Shown piece after piece: positions 8,443 through 17,904 of a stretch of 64,000 nucleotides of DNA (positions are counted from its first letter, which is position 1; the number at the start of each line of letters is the position of its first letter). Under the pieces are notes generated by a model. The model had not been told where the DNA came from and ran no database searches. It worked only from the letters and a program-made list of their open reading frames with translations. The position numbers and the translations under genes were made by a program. Source of the DNA: DATCRE01 sp964235605 (lineage in GTDB: Bacteria; Bacteroidota; Bacteroidia; Cytophagales; Cyclobacteriaceae); the NCBI GenBank assembly GCA_964235605.1, contig CAXSCR010000004.1:62001-126000 (forward strand), in the 5' to 3' direction.

Positions 8443-11400
8443 TTAGTAACGAGCAATTCTCAGGTGTTCGCTATACGCACCATCTGTCAATTCAATGATA
8501 TAGAGGCCTGCACTAAAATTATGGTGTAAGTTTTCCAATTCTTGGTTAATGTCTTTTAATGATCCATAACTTGTAAAGAGTATAGATCCATTCGCAGAAA
8601 TAACTTTAACTTTAAAAGGATGATTGGCATCTATCGATTTATCATTCAAGATTATATTGAAATGTTGTTGCTCATTAATGGGATTGGGATAAGCCATCCA
8701 GCGCGTATAATTGCGACCTGTCTCAGGTAAAGCAATAACTTTGCTAAACTCAAACTTGCCATCATTATCAATCTGTCTTATTCTATAATAGTAAGTAGTA
8801 TTGTCAGACACCTCTTGATCAATGAATTCGTAATGGTTCAATGTTGAGCTATTACCAGCAGCAGGTTTTGTTGTAAGTGTATTAAATACATATCCATCAA
8901 CTGAGCGTTCTACTTCAAACCGATTATTGTTGTACTCCATCACTGTACTCCATCTTAATACAACAGCATGTGCTACACGGTTTGCTACAAATGCAGACCA
9001 TACCACGGACATCGGAATCTCATATGAGCCAATAGTGAATGGGCTAAAAGAGGTTACATTTGTCAGTGTTATTGAGCCACTTGTTTCATCGCCTTTCTTT
9101 GTTATCGCTCCATTTCCTGTAGGAAGATCCCATTGAGATCCATTCCAATGCGCTATTCGAAGCTTAGCAGTTTCACCAATACTAGGCGAGTTATAGCTAC
9201 CGGGGCCAAAGGACAAGGTAAGGGTAGCAGCGGCTGTACCGGCTCTTGAAATATCCCAATATTCCCATTGGCTGACACTTGTTATACTTGTAGTGTTAAG
9301 AAGACTGCGTGTATATCCATCACTGCCAGGATCTCGATTAATGTAACGCCCAGTCCATGTATCTGCGGCGCTCGTATTTTCCAATGCAACGGGTCTATAT
9401 AAGCTTGCGGCAACATTACCCATGGGGAAATTAAAAGTGCCATTGGCGTTTAAGTTTTTTTCTAGAGCGCCATCGATGAAACTATTAGATGAGGCGCCAC
9501 TTATTGTTGCTGCCGATGTTAATATTAATTTATGGGATGAGGCAGTAACAATGTACCCCGATGTTAAAGTAAGCAGGTTAGTTATGGTAGAAGAACCTGT
9601 ACCGCTTAATGTAATATTACCAGTTGATTTTGAAACCACAAGTTTGTTAAATGAATTTGCTCCACTTATCGATTGGCTATTTGTTCCATTTAAGGTAACG
9701 ATGCTTGTTCCAGGTGTAAATGTTCCATTGTTTATCCAATTGCCAGACAGTGTCAATAAACTTGCGTTGCCATTCAGAGAAACATTTCCCTCAATCGTTA
9801 GGTCACCAGAAATTTGCGTGGCTCCAGCCGATAAGTTTTTTGTTGTTCCAGCACCTTTCAATGTTACATTGGCATATTGGCGGGTCGGAATATTGACAGC
9901 GTTCTCAGCAAAAATGAATGAAGTAGATGGATGCAGCATGCCATAGGTTATAGCTTGTGCTGTGTTGACTGTAATCGTTGTGTTTGCTTCCGTATTTAAG
10001 CTGGTAAGTTTATTTCCAATCGTTAAACTTCCGCCTGTACGGATCCATAAGGCTGAAGATGAACCGGAGACTGTTAGGGAATTAGTTAATATTGCTGCAT
10101 TCCTAATGTTGAAGGTTTGGTCATTAGCTGTAAACGATGAAGGCGCAGTTCCGCTACCGTCGGTATTAGAGCCCCAAGAACTAGTTAAACTCAAATCTAC
10201 ATTACTCTTAGCGTAATAATTATTAATAACAATTATATGATCTGTTACCGTAATCTTGAAGCTCAGGGAAATGCCAGCACTGCCCCTGGCTCCGGTTTGC
10301 CTATACGGAGTAGCAGTCACCACATATTCACCATTTGGTATTTCCCATGACGTACCTAATTTCTTAATGTAGAACGGACCGGGATTATTAGTAGTGCTCG
10401 TATTCTGGTTTGTATTCACTTTAAAACGAACACTGGCAGTAGTGCCATTTACAACTGCACGTATATTAAAATTAGTTCCTAATTCAGCTGTATTAATGAT
10501 GAGACCGTCTGATAAAGGGCCAATATCCTTATTATCGCCACCACCACTCGTTAACATAAGCTGCGTAACGGCTGGTTCAGCAGGTGGGATACTGTTTAGT
10601 ACTTCAATTGAAACACGATCGTTTCGTTGCATTCCTAAGTTGTCGGTTACTTGTAATTCAAGTTCATATGTTCCAACTGATAGATTCGATAACTTTAGAA
10701 GCTTTGGATTGGTCTGATCAAGTGTAACATCAGGTCCTGAAATCTTTACCCAACCAGTACTTGATACGATGCCGTCAAAATCGAAATAATCTGAAGCAAG
10801 GTGATACGATTCATTGCGTAGTAATATTTTTTGATCAGGACCGGCATTTACATAAGGCGCTTTATTTGAAGAATTATTTTTTTCAAATTGTAATAGCCAG
10901 TCAAAAACATCATACCCATGGGTGCCATTATACACTTCGCTCCACCCTTCATGTCCTTTTACATGCAATAAGTTTAGTTTTTGTTTGTATGCACCGGCTG
11001 AACATTCATTGACCGCTTTAAACATATCAACTGAAAATGCCGGCCGAACAAGCGCATCATTTTCACCGTGAAATCCCCAAATCGGAATGTTCTTTACTAA
11101 GCATGCATTTTCAAGCCTAGTTTTTCCAGAGATCGGAACAAAAGCTGCAATTTTATTTGGATATGCTGCTAAATAATCCCAACCACCTGCGGCCCCAAGA
11201 CTTATTCCTGTTAGATAAATTCGGTTTGCGTCTACATTATATTTTGCTCTAACATATTCCACAACTTCATCTACCAGCGTAGCGGGCCACTCCTGGTCAT
11301 TAATATTAATAATAGAATTGTCTTTCTTAAGCTGTGGAGAGAGTACAATGAATGGTCTACCAGAAGGCCAAAAACCTGATTCAGATTTATCTTTACCTTC

Positions 11401-11652
11401 AAGATCAATAAGTTTAGAAGGTATTAGGTGCTCAGTGTGGCTTGTAAGTAGGGTTAGGTCATTACCAATCTCATGACCGCCATGCAAGCTAATCAATAGT
11501 GGAGAGGCGACAGCGGGATTATATCCTGGAGGCGTATAAAGTAGGAATTTGGTATGGGCATTACTTTCTTTTTCTACTTGTTGACAGTATGCACCATGCA
11601 ACGCAATAAAAAAGGAAACTACTACAAGGCTTAATAACTTTAACGTGCGCAT
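8443..11652 (-). CDS. Large secreted esterase with PKD-like domain and type IX sorting signal
   Basis: A 1069-residue multidomain protein. After a signal peptide (end near GAYCQ) comes an alpha/beta hydrolase of the feruloyl esterase/PHB depolymerase type (about 30-260), with LLISLHGGHE for the oxyanion region and nucleophile elbow GISLG (Ser151). The catalytic His is probably in GHEGWSEVY or NGTHGYDVF. A PKD-like domain follows (about 265-360, ANAGPDQKILL), then a long repetitive beta-strand region rich in Ser/Thr/Asn (about 470-860). An Fn3-like part (RSVDGYVFNTL) and a type IX secretion C-terminal domain (about 985-1069, AYPNPINEQQHFN and GLYIIELTDG) end the protein. It is probably exported to the cell surface and acts on plant-type or other ester-linked polysaccharides. 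Substrate unknown. Confidence 0.85.
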   Translation of the reverse strand: MRTLKLLSLVVVSFFIALHGAYCQQVEKESNAHTKFLLYTPPGYNPAVASPLLISLHGGHEIGNDLTLLTSHTEHLIPSKLIDLEGKDKSESGFWPSGRPFIVLSPQLKKDNSIININDQEWPATLVDEVVEYVRAKYNVDANRIYLTGISLGAAGGWDYLAAYPNKIAAFVPISGKTRLENACLVKNIPIWGFHGENDALVRPAFSVDMFKAVNECSAGAYKQKLNLLHVKGHEGWSEVYNGTHGYDVFDWLLQFEKNNSSNKAPYVNAGPDQKILLRNESYHLASDYFDFDGIVSSTGWVKISGPDVTLDQTNPKLLKLSNLSVGTYELELQVTDNLGMQRNDRVSIEVLNSIPPAEPAVTQLMLTSGGGDNKDIGPLSDGLIINTAELGTNFNIRAVVNGTTASVRFKVNTNQNTSTTNNPGPFYIKKLGTSWEIPNGEYVVTATPYRQTGARGSAGISLSFKITVTDHIIVINNYYAKSNVDLSLTSSWGSNTDGSGTAPSSFTANDQTFNIRNAAILTNSLTVSGSSSALWIRTGGSLTIGNKLTSLNTEANTTITVNTAQAITYGMLHPSTSFIFAENAVNIPTRQYANVTLKGAGTTKNLSAGATQISGDLTIEGNVSLNGNASLLTLSGNWINNGTFTPGTSIVTLNGTNSQSISGANSFNKLVVSKSTGNITLSGTGSSTITNLLTLTSGYIVTASSHKLILTSAATISGASSNSFIDGALEKNLNANGTFNFPMGNVAASLYRPVALENTSAADTWTGRYINRDPGSDGYTRSLLNTTSITSVSQWEYWDISRAGTAAATLTLSFGPGSYNSPSIGETAKLRIAHWNGSQWDLPTGNGAITKKGDETSGSITLTNVTSFSPFTIGSYEIPMSVVWSAFVANRVAHAVVLRWSTVMEYNNNRFEVERSVDGYVFNTLTTKPAAGNSSTLNHYEFIDQEVSDNTTYYYRIRQIDNDGKFEFSKVIALPETGRNYTRWMAYPNPINEQQHFNIILNDKSIDANHPFKVKVISANGSILFTSYGSLKDINQELENLHHNFSAGLYIIELTDGAYSEHLRIARY

Positions 11653-11835
11653 CTAGCGATACAATTTAAAATGAGATTTATTAAATGTGTCCCTTAATTT
11701 CTACAACTAACTTCAAACTACGGGAAAAGCTTGCAAACTATAAATATTAAGCAGGATATTTTCTTATATTAAAATATTGTTCCAGCATGCAAAGACCGGA
11801 TAAACAAGCTTTACGAACGAAAACTTTAAAGAGCA

Positions 11836-13386
11836 TTAACTAGTCGGTGTAACCATAATAACTGCTTCGCGATCTACCAGAACCGCGCCTGCGGGATCTC
11901 CTTTGCGCTTGCGTACGTATTTTTTCTGCGTAACCACAACCGGGCATAGCGTTTCATTTTTCCTTTTGGAATTAGCGGCTGCGATTTGTGCGGCTCTTTC
12001 AATTACATCTTTTGGAAAATTTTTGCCTGCCTGATATTTTATAAGAACATGCGAGCCTGCAACATCTTTTGCGTGAAGCCATAAATCTTCTTTAAAAGAA
12101 TATTTCAGCGTAAGCCTATCATTACTTTGTGCATTTCTTCCTACCCAAATTTTATATCCTTTAAATTCAAATGCATAATAGGGTAAAAGCTCAGGTTGCT
12201 TTTCCTTTTCATCATTAAGACCAAAATCGGTTATAAGGCTTCTTACCGTTTTAAGATCATTAGCAGCTTCAAGCGATTTAATCTTTTCTTGTACTGCTGC
12301 TATTTCTTGACCTTTTACATCAATGGCTTGTTTGAGACGCTGTATTTCGATTTGTTTATTCTTTGACTTTCTATAAAAAATTTCCGCGTTCTTCTGCGGC
12401 GAGCTATCTTTCTTCAGTTTTATTTCTACAGGAAGATTGTCATTATAGAAGTTATCAAGCGTTATAACTCCAGCTCGGGCGGGTATAACATGAAGATTTG
12501 CCATAATAACATCAGCCCACACTTTATAGTTATTATTGCTTTCTGCTTCTGTTAGTTTATTAAACGTTTTCTCATAATAACTATTCGAATTCTGCAAGCT
12601 AGATTTTAGTGTTGACAGTGCAAATGATTTTTCTTTTGTGAACGCATAGATTTGTGTATAGACATAATAAAAATCGGTTATTGCCTTTATGGAATCACGG
12701 TGCTCTTTAAGAATTTTTCCATGTGGAATAAGGGATAGCGCTGGCACGAGATTGATTTCGGTAATGTAGTAAGCGGAGTTATCTAGTTGCATTAATAAAT
12801 CTTGTATTGCCTGCCATTTTTCTTCTGGGCCTTTCACATTAAAGCCATTTTCTTCAAGGTATTGCCAAAGCACTTTACCAAAAGTGAAATAGATGGATTT
12901 AAGATTTGATAGGTTGTTTAGAAAATTTGCCTGACTCCAATCTATTGTTCTATCCAGCGTACTCAGCGTTAAATCATTGTCAGTCTGAATACTGTTTTTA
13001 AAAAGACCGACTACTGCATCATTTTGAAATAAGATAATGTTCGCTCTATTGCCATGCATTTTAAATAGCAGGCAAAACGCATTGCTAAACATGAGGGCAA
13101 AGCTCCTTTCATTTTCATATTGTCGTACGGAAAGAAGGCGTTGACCGATTAATGCATCAAAAAGATCCGCGCTGTTTTTGCGGGCACGTTTAAAATTTTC
13201 AGGGAATGAAAGACAACTGAACGTTGCCAACAGACTTGCTTTTATGAAGAATGGTTCTGTATGTGTTTCAAATCGAATTATCAATTCCTCTTTACTCTGT
13301 GTGAAGCATTCAGAAACTACGGTGCCAGTTAATTTTACTTCTAGGTCTTTGCTAAGGCGACGGAGGAAGTAGTAGTTGTTATGCAT
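11836..13386 (-). CDS. rqcH: NFACT-family ribosome quality control protein RqcH
   Basis: RqcH binds 50S subunits that carry stalled peptidyl-tRNA and recruits tRNA-Ala to add C-terminal alanine tails. The 516 residues fit the NFACT layout: an N domain (about 1-200, with HGNRANIILF), a coiled-coil M region (about 330-400, IEIQRLKQAIDVKGQEIAAVQEKIKSLE-like heptads) and a C-terminal NFACT-R domain (about 405-516) with the signature DLWLHAKDVAGSHVLIKY. The family was first annotated as fibronectin-binding protein, a misleading name. It is monocistronic; the 183-base upstream spacer has no clear promoter. The heptad repeat array starts directly after its stop-distal flank near 13391. Family assignment is firm; function follows from well-studied homologues in Bacillus. 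Confidence 0.82.
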   Translation of the reverse strand: MHNNYYFLRRLSKDLEVKLTGTVVSECFTQSKEELIIRFETHTEPFFIKASLLATFSCLSFPENFKRARKNSADLFDALIGQRLLSVRQYENERSFALMFSNAFCLLFKMHGNRANIILFQNDAVVGLFKNSIQTDNDLTLSTLDRTIDWSQANFLNNLSNLKSIYFTFGKVLWQYLEENGFNVKGPEEKWQAIQDLLMQLDNSAYYITEINLVPALSLIPHGKILKEHRDSIKAITDFYYVYTQIYAFTKEKSFALSTLKSSLQNSNSYYEKTFNKLTEAESNNNYKVWADVIMANLHVIPARAGVITLDNFYNDNLPVEIKLKKDSSPQKNAEIFYRKSKNKQIEIQRLKQAIDVKGQEIAAVQEKIKSLEAANDLKTVRSLITDFGLNDEKEKQPELLPYYAFEFKGYKIWVGRNAQSNDRLTLKYSFKEDLWLHAKDVAGSHVLIKYQAGKNFPKDVIERAAQIAAANSKRKNETLCPVVVTQKKYVRKRKGDPAGAVLVDREAVIMVTPTS

Positions 13387-13390
13387 TTAT

Positions 13391-13512
13391 AGTTTCAAGT
13401 TGAAGGTTTCAGGTTCGAAGTTAGGTTTCAGGTTCAATTTTCAATTTTCAATTCTCAAATTTCAATTTTCAATTCTCAAATTTCAAGTTTCAAATTTCAA
13501 ATTTCAAACTTC
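13391..13512. repeat. Heptad-periodic tandem repeat, consensus AAWTTTC
   Basis: The spacer between rqcH and the next gene is made almost wholly of 7-base units. From 13436 to 13512 eleven consecutive units stay in perfect phase (variants of aattttc, aattctc, aaatttc, aagtttc, aaacttc). From 13391 to 13435 the units are more degenerate (aagttga, aggtttc, aggttcg) with one unit of 6. The array runs into the stop codon of the minus-strand gene at 13511. Units vary at positions 3 and 5 but keep AA..TC. Confidence 0.9.
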
Positions 13513-13855
13513 AAGCCTTCATCCAATTTCTTCTCACCAACGCGCCCGTTAAGCAAGCAAATCCACCTACTAAACCGCCAAGTAAAGCCATCAAAGTAAA
13601 GAGCGATGCTTTACTATTTAAAGTGAAGATATGGGCTACTTTTTCTGTGAGTGAATTAACATCATGGCTACTTATAAACCAGGCTTTGGTGAGCCATAAG
13701 CAGGCAACGGCTAGAAAGCCAATTAAAAAATTAATTTTTGTTCGTAATGTTATTCCTCCAACAAACGCTGCTATCGCGATGCTCCACCAAGGCAAAAACA
13801 ATTCAAAAATGTAACTGATAATAAAGATGAAAACGAATTGACCTAGGAGTTTCAT
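13511..13855 (-). CDS. Small membrane protein of unknown function
   Basis: This 114-residue protein has four likely membrane helices: residues 5-20 (FVFIFIISYIFELFL), 22-35, 42-62 and 85-107 (ALLGGLVGGFACLTGALV). I do not recognise a family. Its start overlaps the end of the penicillin acylase gene by 4 bases, so translation is probably coupled and the two form an operon. The stop codon lies inside the end of the heptad repeat, so the C-terminal residues may have been affected by repeat growth. Confidence 0.65.
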   Translation of the reverse strand: MKLLGQFVFIFIISYIFELFLPWWSIAIAAFVGGITLRTKINFLIGFLAVACLWLTKAWFISSHDVNSLTEKVAHIFTLNSKASLFTLMALLGGLVGGFACLTGALVRRNWMKA

Positions 13856-16302
13856 TGAGCAGGCGTAAGTGTTGTCTTGTTCATAATTTTATTGGCCGCG
13901 TCTTCTGGCTTTTGAAGAAATAATAAAGCGAAATATTTTCCATTCACCCAATTATCCAGCATATCACTGTAGTGTTTGCTTCCTGGGTTTCCTGATTGGC
14001 CTCCTGGATAAGTAGCCCAAGTTTTTATACCTGTCTTTTCTAGACTTACCACCATTCTCCATGAAGGCCCGTGCGTACGTGAATGTGCATTTACAATATC
14101 ATGGTTACCGCCATGCCGAACGTGTATATTTAATGGTTCGATTCTCAATAAATGGCCGATGTAACTGTCTTTATAGTCGGCCCATAAGGGTTTTTGGGAT
14201 GAGTGATCGGTTGTCCACTTATCAATTTCTTTGACGCTCGCTTTAAATGCTGCCTGAATTACATCACCAGCAGTTTCTTTTTTTGTGGTTTTGCGAATGT
14301 CAAAAAAATCAAGATTAGGTTTTTCTTTAATTAAAGTAATGGTGTTGAACGTTGTTGGCTTGGTTAGATTAATTCCTCTTTGTTCCATTTCATCCCAAAC
14401 CATAGGCATGAGATTGTCCCACCAAGCTTCATAGTATGAGGCACCTTCAGCGTCTATGGTGTTGTAATAGTTCCAAGACTTTAAAATTGCAAAAGCCTTT
14501 TTTTCGTTGTTGTTAAAGTTAACGGTATCCAGGTAACTGAGAAAAGTTGGTAAGCTTTCTTCTGCTTTTAGATTATAGTTGTCGTTTTGCAGCTTAATTA
14601 AATCAGAGAGCTTGATGTTGCTAGATTCAGTTAGTATTTTATTAATTCTTCTATTTCGATAAGCCTCGAAATGATTGGCAGTAACATAATATGGATAGCT
14701 CGAGTCGACTGGGTATTGATTGGCAGAACTTTCGAATCCCCGTGTCGGATTTTTAGACATAACATTCTGGTCATAGGGAATAAATGCTTGCCAGCCATTG
14801 GAACTTTTGCTTCCATCCAATACAAACCTGCCTTCATCTTTTCTACGAACCGGAAACTTTCCTTGAACACGAATGCCAATATCTCCCGATACAGAGGCGA
14901 AAACAATATTCTGAGCGGGTGATTCAAAATGATCTAACGCTTTCATGTACTGACTGTGATTTTTTGCACGATTTAGTTTACCAAGTGCAAGCATTTCATT
15001 AGAAGGTTCGTGCGCAATCCATTTAAAGGCATAATCTTTTACATTCTTTTCACCATGGTAACTTTTATCATAGGTCACTGGTCCCCAATGCGTAAAAACT
15101 ATCGTATCATAAAATATGGGTTCACCACGGATATTAAATTGTTCGACCACTTTTTTAGTGGCTTGCCATTCACCGTCAAGCAAATATTTATCTTTTGAAT
15201 TATCCTGATACTTGATTTTAAACCAATCTACTACATCACGTTGAGCGTTTGTAATTCCCCAAGCAATAGAATCGTTGAACCCAATAACAACAGTAGGCGC
15301 ACCTGGTAAAGAAGCGCCCATAACATTAACCCCAGGGGCATTTAATTGGATGGCAAACCATATAGAAGGCAGACTTAAATTTAAATGAGGATCGCTACAA
15401 AGCATGGGTGATCCGGTTGATGTTTTACTACCGCTTACTGCCCAGTTATTGCTACCCGTGGTCGGATCAACTTGCGGAAGTTTTTGTGTTATGATTAATT
15501 CATCTGGATAGGCGAGCGGTACTGAATCCAATGTTGTGGGTTTGAATTTCCACCGGGCCGGATTGCTAACAATGGGATCACCCACTTGTTCTTGATCTGG
15601 ATAAAGTAAGTCAACTACATCCTTACCAAATAATTTTAGGGCATTGGTCATTTCCATGTCCTTATCACTCATGTTTAAAGATTGAGCCATGGTTTGAAGC
15701 AAGTAGGCTACGTTTAAATGTTTCCAAGGCTCCGGCTTGTAATCAAGTAGCTTATATTCAAAAGGTAAATCTTCATACGACAATGAAGCAATGTATTGAT
15801 TGACGCCTTCTGAATATTTTTCGATAAGCATTTTTGAAGTTGGATCTTTCATCATGGCTTGTAATGCTCGCTCTGCGCCATAGACCATACCCAGCCTGCG
15901 TTGACCTCGATCATAGTTTAGTATAGCGCCATCTTTGCCAGGTCCTGTAATCTCCGTCACACGGCCGGCGGCAGCATAAGTCTGAAACTCCATCTGCCAC
16001 AAGCGATGTGTAGCCGTAACAAAACCCTGTGCGAGATAAAGGTCCTCATCATTATTGGCAAAAATGTGTGGGATTAAAATGCTATCATAGACAACCGTTA
16101 CCACATCCTTCAACCCGGGAATGTGTAGTTCTGAATTTTCACTGGCGTTACCGGGTTCGATATTATTCCAAAAGCCATGGAAAGGATCAAGAAATTTTCC
16201 TAACGGAGGAAGCCTGTTTCCTTTAATCACCCAACTGTTATCCAACAACAATATCAAGATTAATGTGATAAAAAAAGAACTCCATAATGACACAACTTTC
16301 AT
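13852..16302 (-). CDS. Penicillin acylase family (S45) N-terminal nucleophile hydrolase
   Basis: An 816-residue precursor of the S45 Ntn-hydrolase family, which is autocatalytically cut into an alpha and a beta chain. A membrane anchor or signal (LWSSFFITLILILLLDNSW) opens the protein; the alpha chain includes DLYLAQGFVTATHRLWQMEF. The cut is expected just before Ser284 in TTGSNNWAVSGSKT, which becomes the nucleophile. The downstream SDPHLNLSLPSIWFAI and NAQRDVVDWF are conserved oxyanion and substrate segments. Family members cleave amide-linked acyl groups, such as acyl-homoserine lactones, penicillins, or acylated amines and peptides; the true substrate cannot be read here. It acts in the periplasm and is transcribed with the small membrane protein. 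Confidence 0.9.
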   Translation of the reverse strand: MKVVSLWSSFFITLILILLLDNSWVIKGNRLPPLGKFLDPFHGFWNNIEPGNASENSELHIPGLKDVVTVVYDSILIPHIFANNDEDLYLAQGFVTATHRLWQMEFQTYAAAGRVTEITGPGKDGAILNYDRGQRRLGMVYGAERALQAMMKDPTSKMLIEKYSEGVNQYIASLSYEDLPFEYKLLDYKPEPWKHLNVAYLLQTMAQSLNMSDKDMEMTNALKLFGKDVVDLLYPDQEQVGDPIVSNPARWKFKPTTLDSVPLAYPDELIITQKLPQVDPTTGSNNWAVSGSKTSTGSPMLCSDPHLNLSLPSIWFAIQLNAPGVNVMGASLPGAPTVVIGFNDSIAWGITNAQRDVVDWFKIKYQDNSKDKYLLDGEWQATKKVVEQFNIRGEPIFYDTIVFTHWGPVTYDKSYHGEKNVKDYAFKWIAHEPSNEMLALGKLNRAKNHSQYMKALDHFESPAQNIVFASVSGDIGIRVQGKFPVRRKDEGRFVLDGSKSSNGWQAFIPYDQNVMSKNPTRGFESSANQYPVDSSYPYYVTANHFEAYRNRRINKILTESSNIKLSDLIKLQNDNYNLKAEESLPTFLSYLDTVNFNNNEKKAFAILKSWNYYNTIDAEGASYYEAWWDNLMPMVWDEMEQRGINLTKPTTFNTITLIKEKPNLDFFDIRKTTKKETAGDVIQAAFKASVKEIDKWTTDHSSQKPLWADYKDSYIGHLLRIEPLNIHVRHGGNHDIVNAHSRTHGPSWRMVVSLEKTGIKTWATYPGGQSGNPGSKHYSDMLDNWVNGKYFALLFLQKPEDAANKIMNKTTLTPAQ

Positions 16303-16386
16303 AACACAACATGTTTACGCTTATAATGTAAAAAGCTTTTCCTAATTTTCGGAATAATATTGAAGTAAACACTTTTATTCAACCGA

Positions 16387-16923
16387 TTGAAACAAATTCT
16401 AGCCCGGTATACCAAAGAGCAGGTAAAAAAAGCCGAAATCATTAAAGCCATCTTTTTCGATGTGGATGGTGTGCTTACAAACGGCAGAATCATTTATGAT
16501 GACACCGGCAAAGAGATTAAACAATTCAACGTTAAAGACGGCCAAATTATTAGTTATTTAAAGAAAGCCGGTATTATTACAGGTGCCATTTCCGGTCGCG
16601 AGACTGCTACCGTAACCAAGCGCATGGTAGAATTGAAATTAGATTTTTGCCATCAGGGAATTCTTGATAAGGGCGTTGTATTTGAAAAGCTGGTTAAACA
16701 TTATAATCTCAAACATAAAGAGGTTGTATTTATTGGAGATGATATTAATGACTTTCCCATATTTAAATTAGCAGGCTTTACAGTTTGTCCAGCAGATGCC
16801 ATGAGTTATGTTAAGGATAGGGTAGACCTTGTTACACATACAAAAGGCGGTGCTGGAGTTTTGCGTGAAGTGGCTGATCTTGTGCTTTCTGCCAGAGGAG
16901 AAATGGAAAATATTTTAAAATAG
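16387..16923 (+). CDS. kdsC: KDO 8-phosphate phosphatase, HAD superfamily
   Basis: It removes phosphate from 3-deoxy-D-manno-octulosonate 8-phosphate, the product of KdsA made by the next gene. The 178 residues match the compact cap-less C0 type HAD phosphatase (YrbI). Motif I is FFDVDGVLTNG (Asp25 and Asp27), motif II lies in GAISGRET, and motif III/IV is VFIGDDINDFPIF. The start is TTG at 16387; no ATG exists upstream in frame, and starting later would lose motif I. A box TAATTTTC at 16343-16350 is one mismatch from the Bacteroidota -7 consensus and could drive the gene. kdsA follows after 41 bases. Confidence 0.88.
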   Translation: MKQILARYTKEQVKKAEIIKAIFFDVDGVLTNGRIIYDDTGKEIKQFNVKDGQIISYLKKAGIITGAISGRETATVTKRMVELKLDFCHQGILDKGVVFEKLVKHYNLKHKEVVFIGDDINDFPIFKLAGFTVCPADAMSYVKDRVDLVTHTKGGAGVLREVADLVLSARGEMENILK

Positions 16924-16964
16924 TTACGATCTGATTTACCTAACCTAATAAGGAAATTACACAC

Positions 16965-17801
16965 ATGAATATTTTTAAAGATAAAGTTAAGATTACAGAC
17001 AAAATTACATTAGGCGGAGATCGCCTTGTTTTATTTTCCGGACCATGCGCTGCGGAGAGTTTTGACCTGTGCATGGAGACTGGCACTAAAGTAAAAGCGA
17101 TTTGTGAAAAGCTTGACATTGACTATATCTTTAAATCATCCTTCGACAAAGCAAATCGTACTTCCTCTGGTTCTTATCGTGGGCCATCAAAAGAAGGTGG
17201 TTTAGAAATATTAGCACGCGTAAAAAAAGAATTGAATGTACCCATCGTAACCGATGTACATGAGTCGTACCAATGCGCAGAGGTTGCTGAAGTTGCTGAT
17301 GTGTTACAGATACCCGCGTTTCTTTGTCGCCAGACAGATCTGCTTATTGCTGCAGCAAAAACCGGCAAAGCAGTGAAAGTTAAGAAAGGCCAGTTTATGG
17401 CACCGGAAGACATGCAGTACGCTGTTGCAAAGGTGCGTGGCGAAGGAAACAATAATGTGTTTCTCACCGAGCGTGGTGCAAGCTTTGGATATCACACATT
17501 GGTTGTTGATATGCGATCATTGCCCATTATGCGTCAATACACACCTGTAATATTTGATGTTACGCATTCCGTTCAACAGCCTGGCGGTAAAGGTGGTTCG
17601 TCTGGTGGGCAGCGTGAATTTGCACCATTCCTTGCTCGTGCAGCTGCCGCCACGGGGGTCGATGGCTTTTTTATAGAAACCCATCCTAATCCCGAAATTG
17701 CTTTAAGTGACGGTCCAAATATGATTCCATTGCATGAAATGGAGACCTTTTTAATTATGATAAAAAAGTATTGGATGCTCGGCCGGAGTATTTATTATTG
17801 A
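16965..17801 (+). CDS. kdsA: 3-deoxy-8-phosphooctulonate synthase
   Basis: It condenses phosphoenolpyruvate with arabinose 5-phosphate to give KDO 8-phosphate for lipid A core. The 278-residue length is standard. Recognisable segments are VLFSGPCAAES, the PEP-binding KSSFDKANRTS and SYRGPS loop, IPAFLCRQTDLL, and FDVTHSVQQPGG (a metal/water-site region). The cysteine in SGPCAAES is the one that binds metal in metal-dependent KDO8P synthases, whereas metal-independent enzymes have Asn there; the Cys indicates the metal-dependent class. Pairing with kdsC gives two successive steps in one transcript. Confidence 0.93.
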   Translation: MNIFKDKVKITDKITLGGDRLVLFSGPCAAESFDLCMETGTKVKAICEKLDIDYIFKSSFDKANRTSSGSYRGPSKEGGLEILARVKKELNVPIVTDVHESYQCAEVAEVADVLQIPAFLCRQTDLLIAAAKTGKAVKVKKGQFMAPEDMQYAVAKVRGEGNNNVFLTERGASFGYHTLVVDMRSLPIMRQYTPVIFDVTHSVQQPGGKGGSSGGQREFAPFLARAAAATGVDGFFIETHPNPEIALSDGPNMIPLHEMETFLIMIKKYWMLGRSIYY

Positions 17802-17854
17802 TTTTTATCCCGTATTCAAGTGAAAGATCTGCTAAAATTTAAATGCATTGTATA

Positions 17855-17881
17855 TATTATCTATCACGCATATAGATAATA
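17855..17881. promoter_or_regulatory. Perfect 10-bp inverted repeat upstream of DUF2061 gene
   Basis: TATTATCTAT (17855-17864) and ATAGATAATA (17872-17881) are exact reverse complements around a 7-base centre. The site ends 23 bases before the DUF2061 start. No T-run follows, so a terminator for kdsA is unlikely; an operator for a dimeric repressor is the better reading, but no regulator gene is nearby. Confidence 0.4.
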
Positions 17882-17904
17882 GTATAAATTGCTTAATTTG
17901 CATT

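Noticed and set aside
9422..9946. 174-codon plus-strand frame inside the esterase gene
   Set aside because: It is the shadow of the repetitive Ser/Thr/Asn region on the minus strand; its hydrophobic Val/Pro/Leu composition follows from the antisense of those codons.
13391..13512. CRISPR array
   Set aside because: Repeats are 7 bases and contiguous, with no spacers of constant length and no cas genes nearby.
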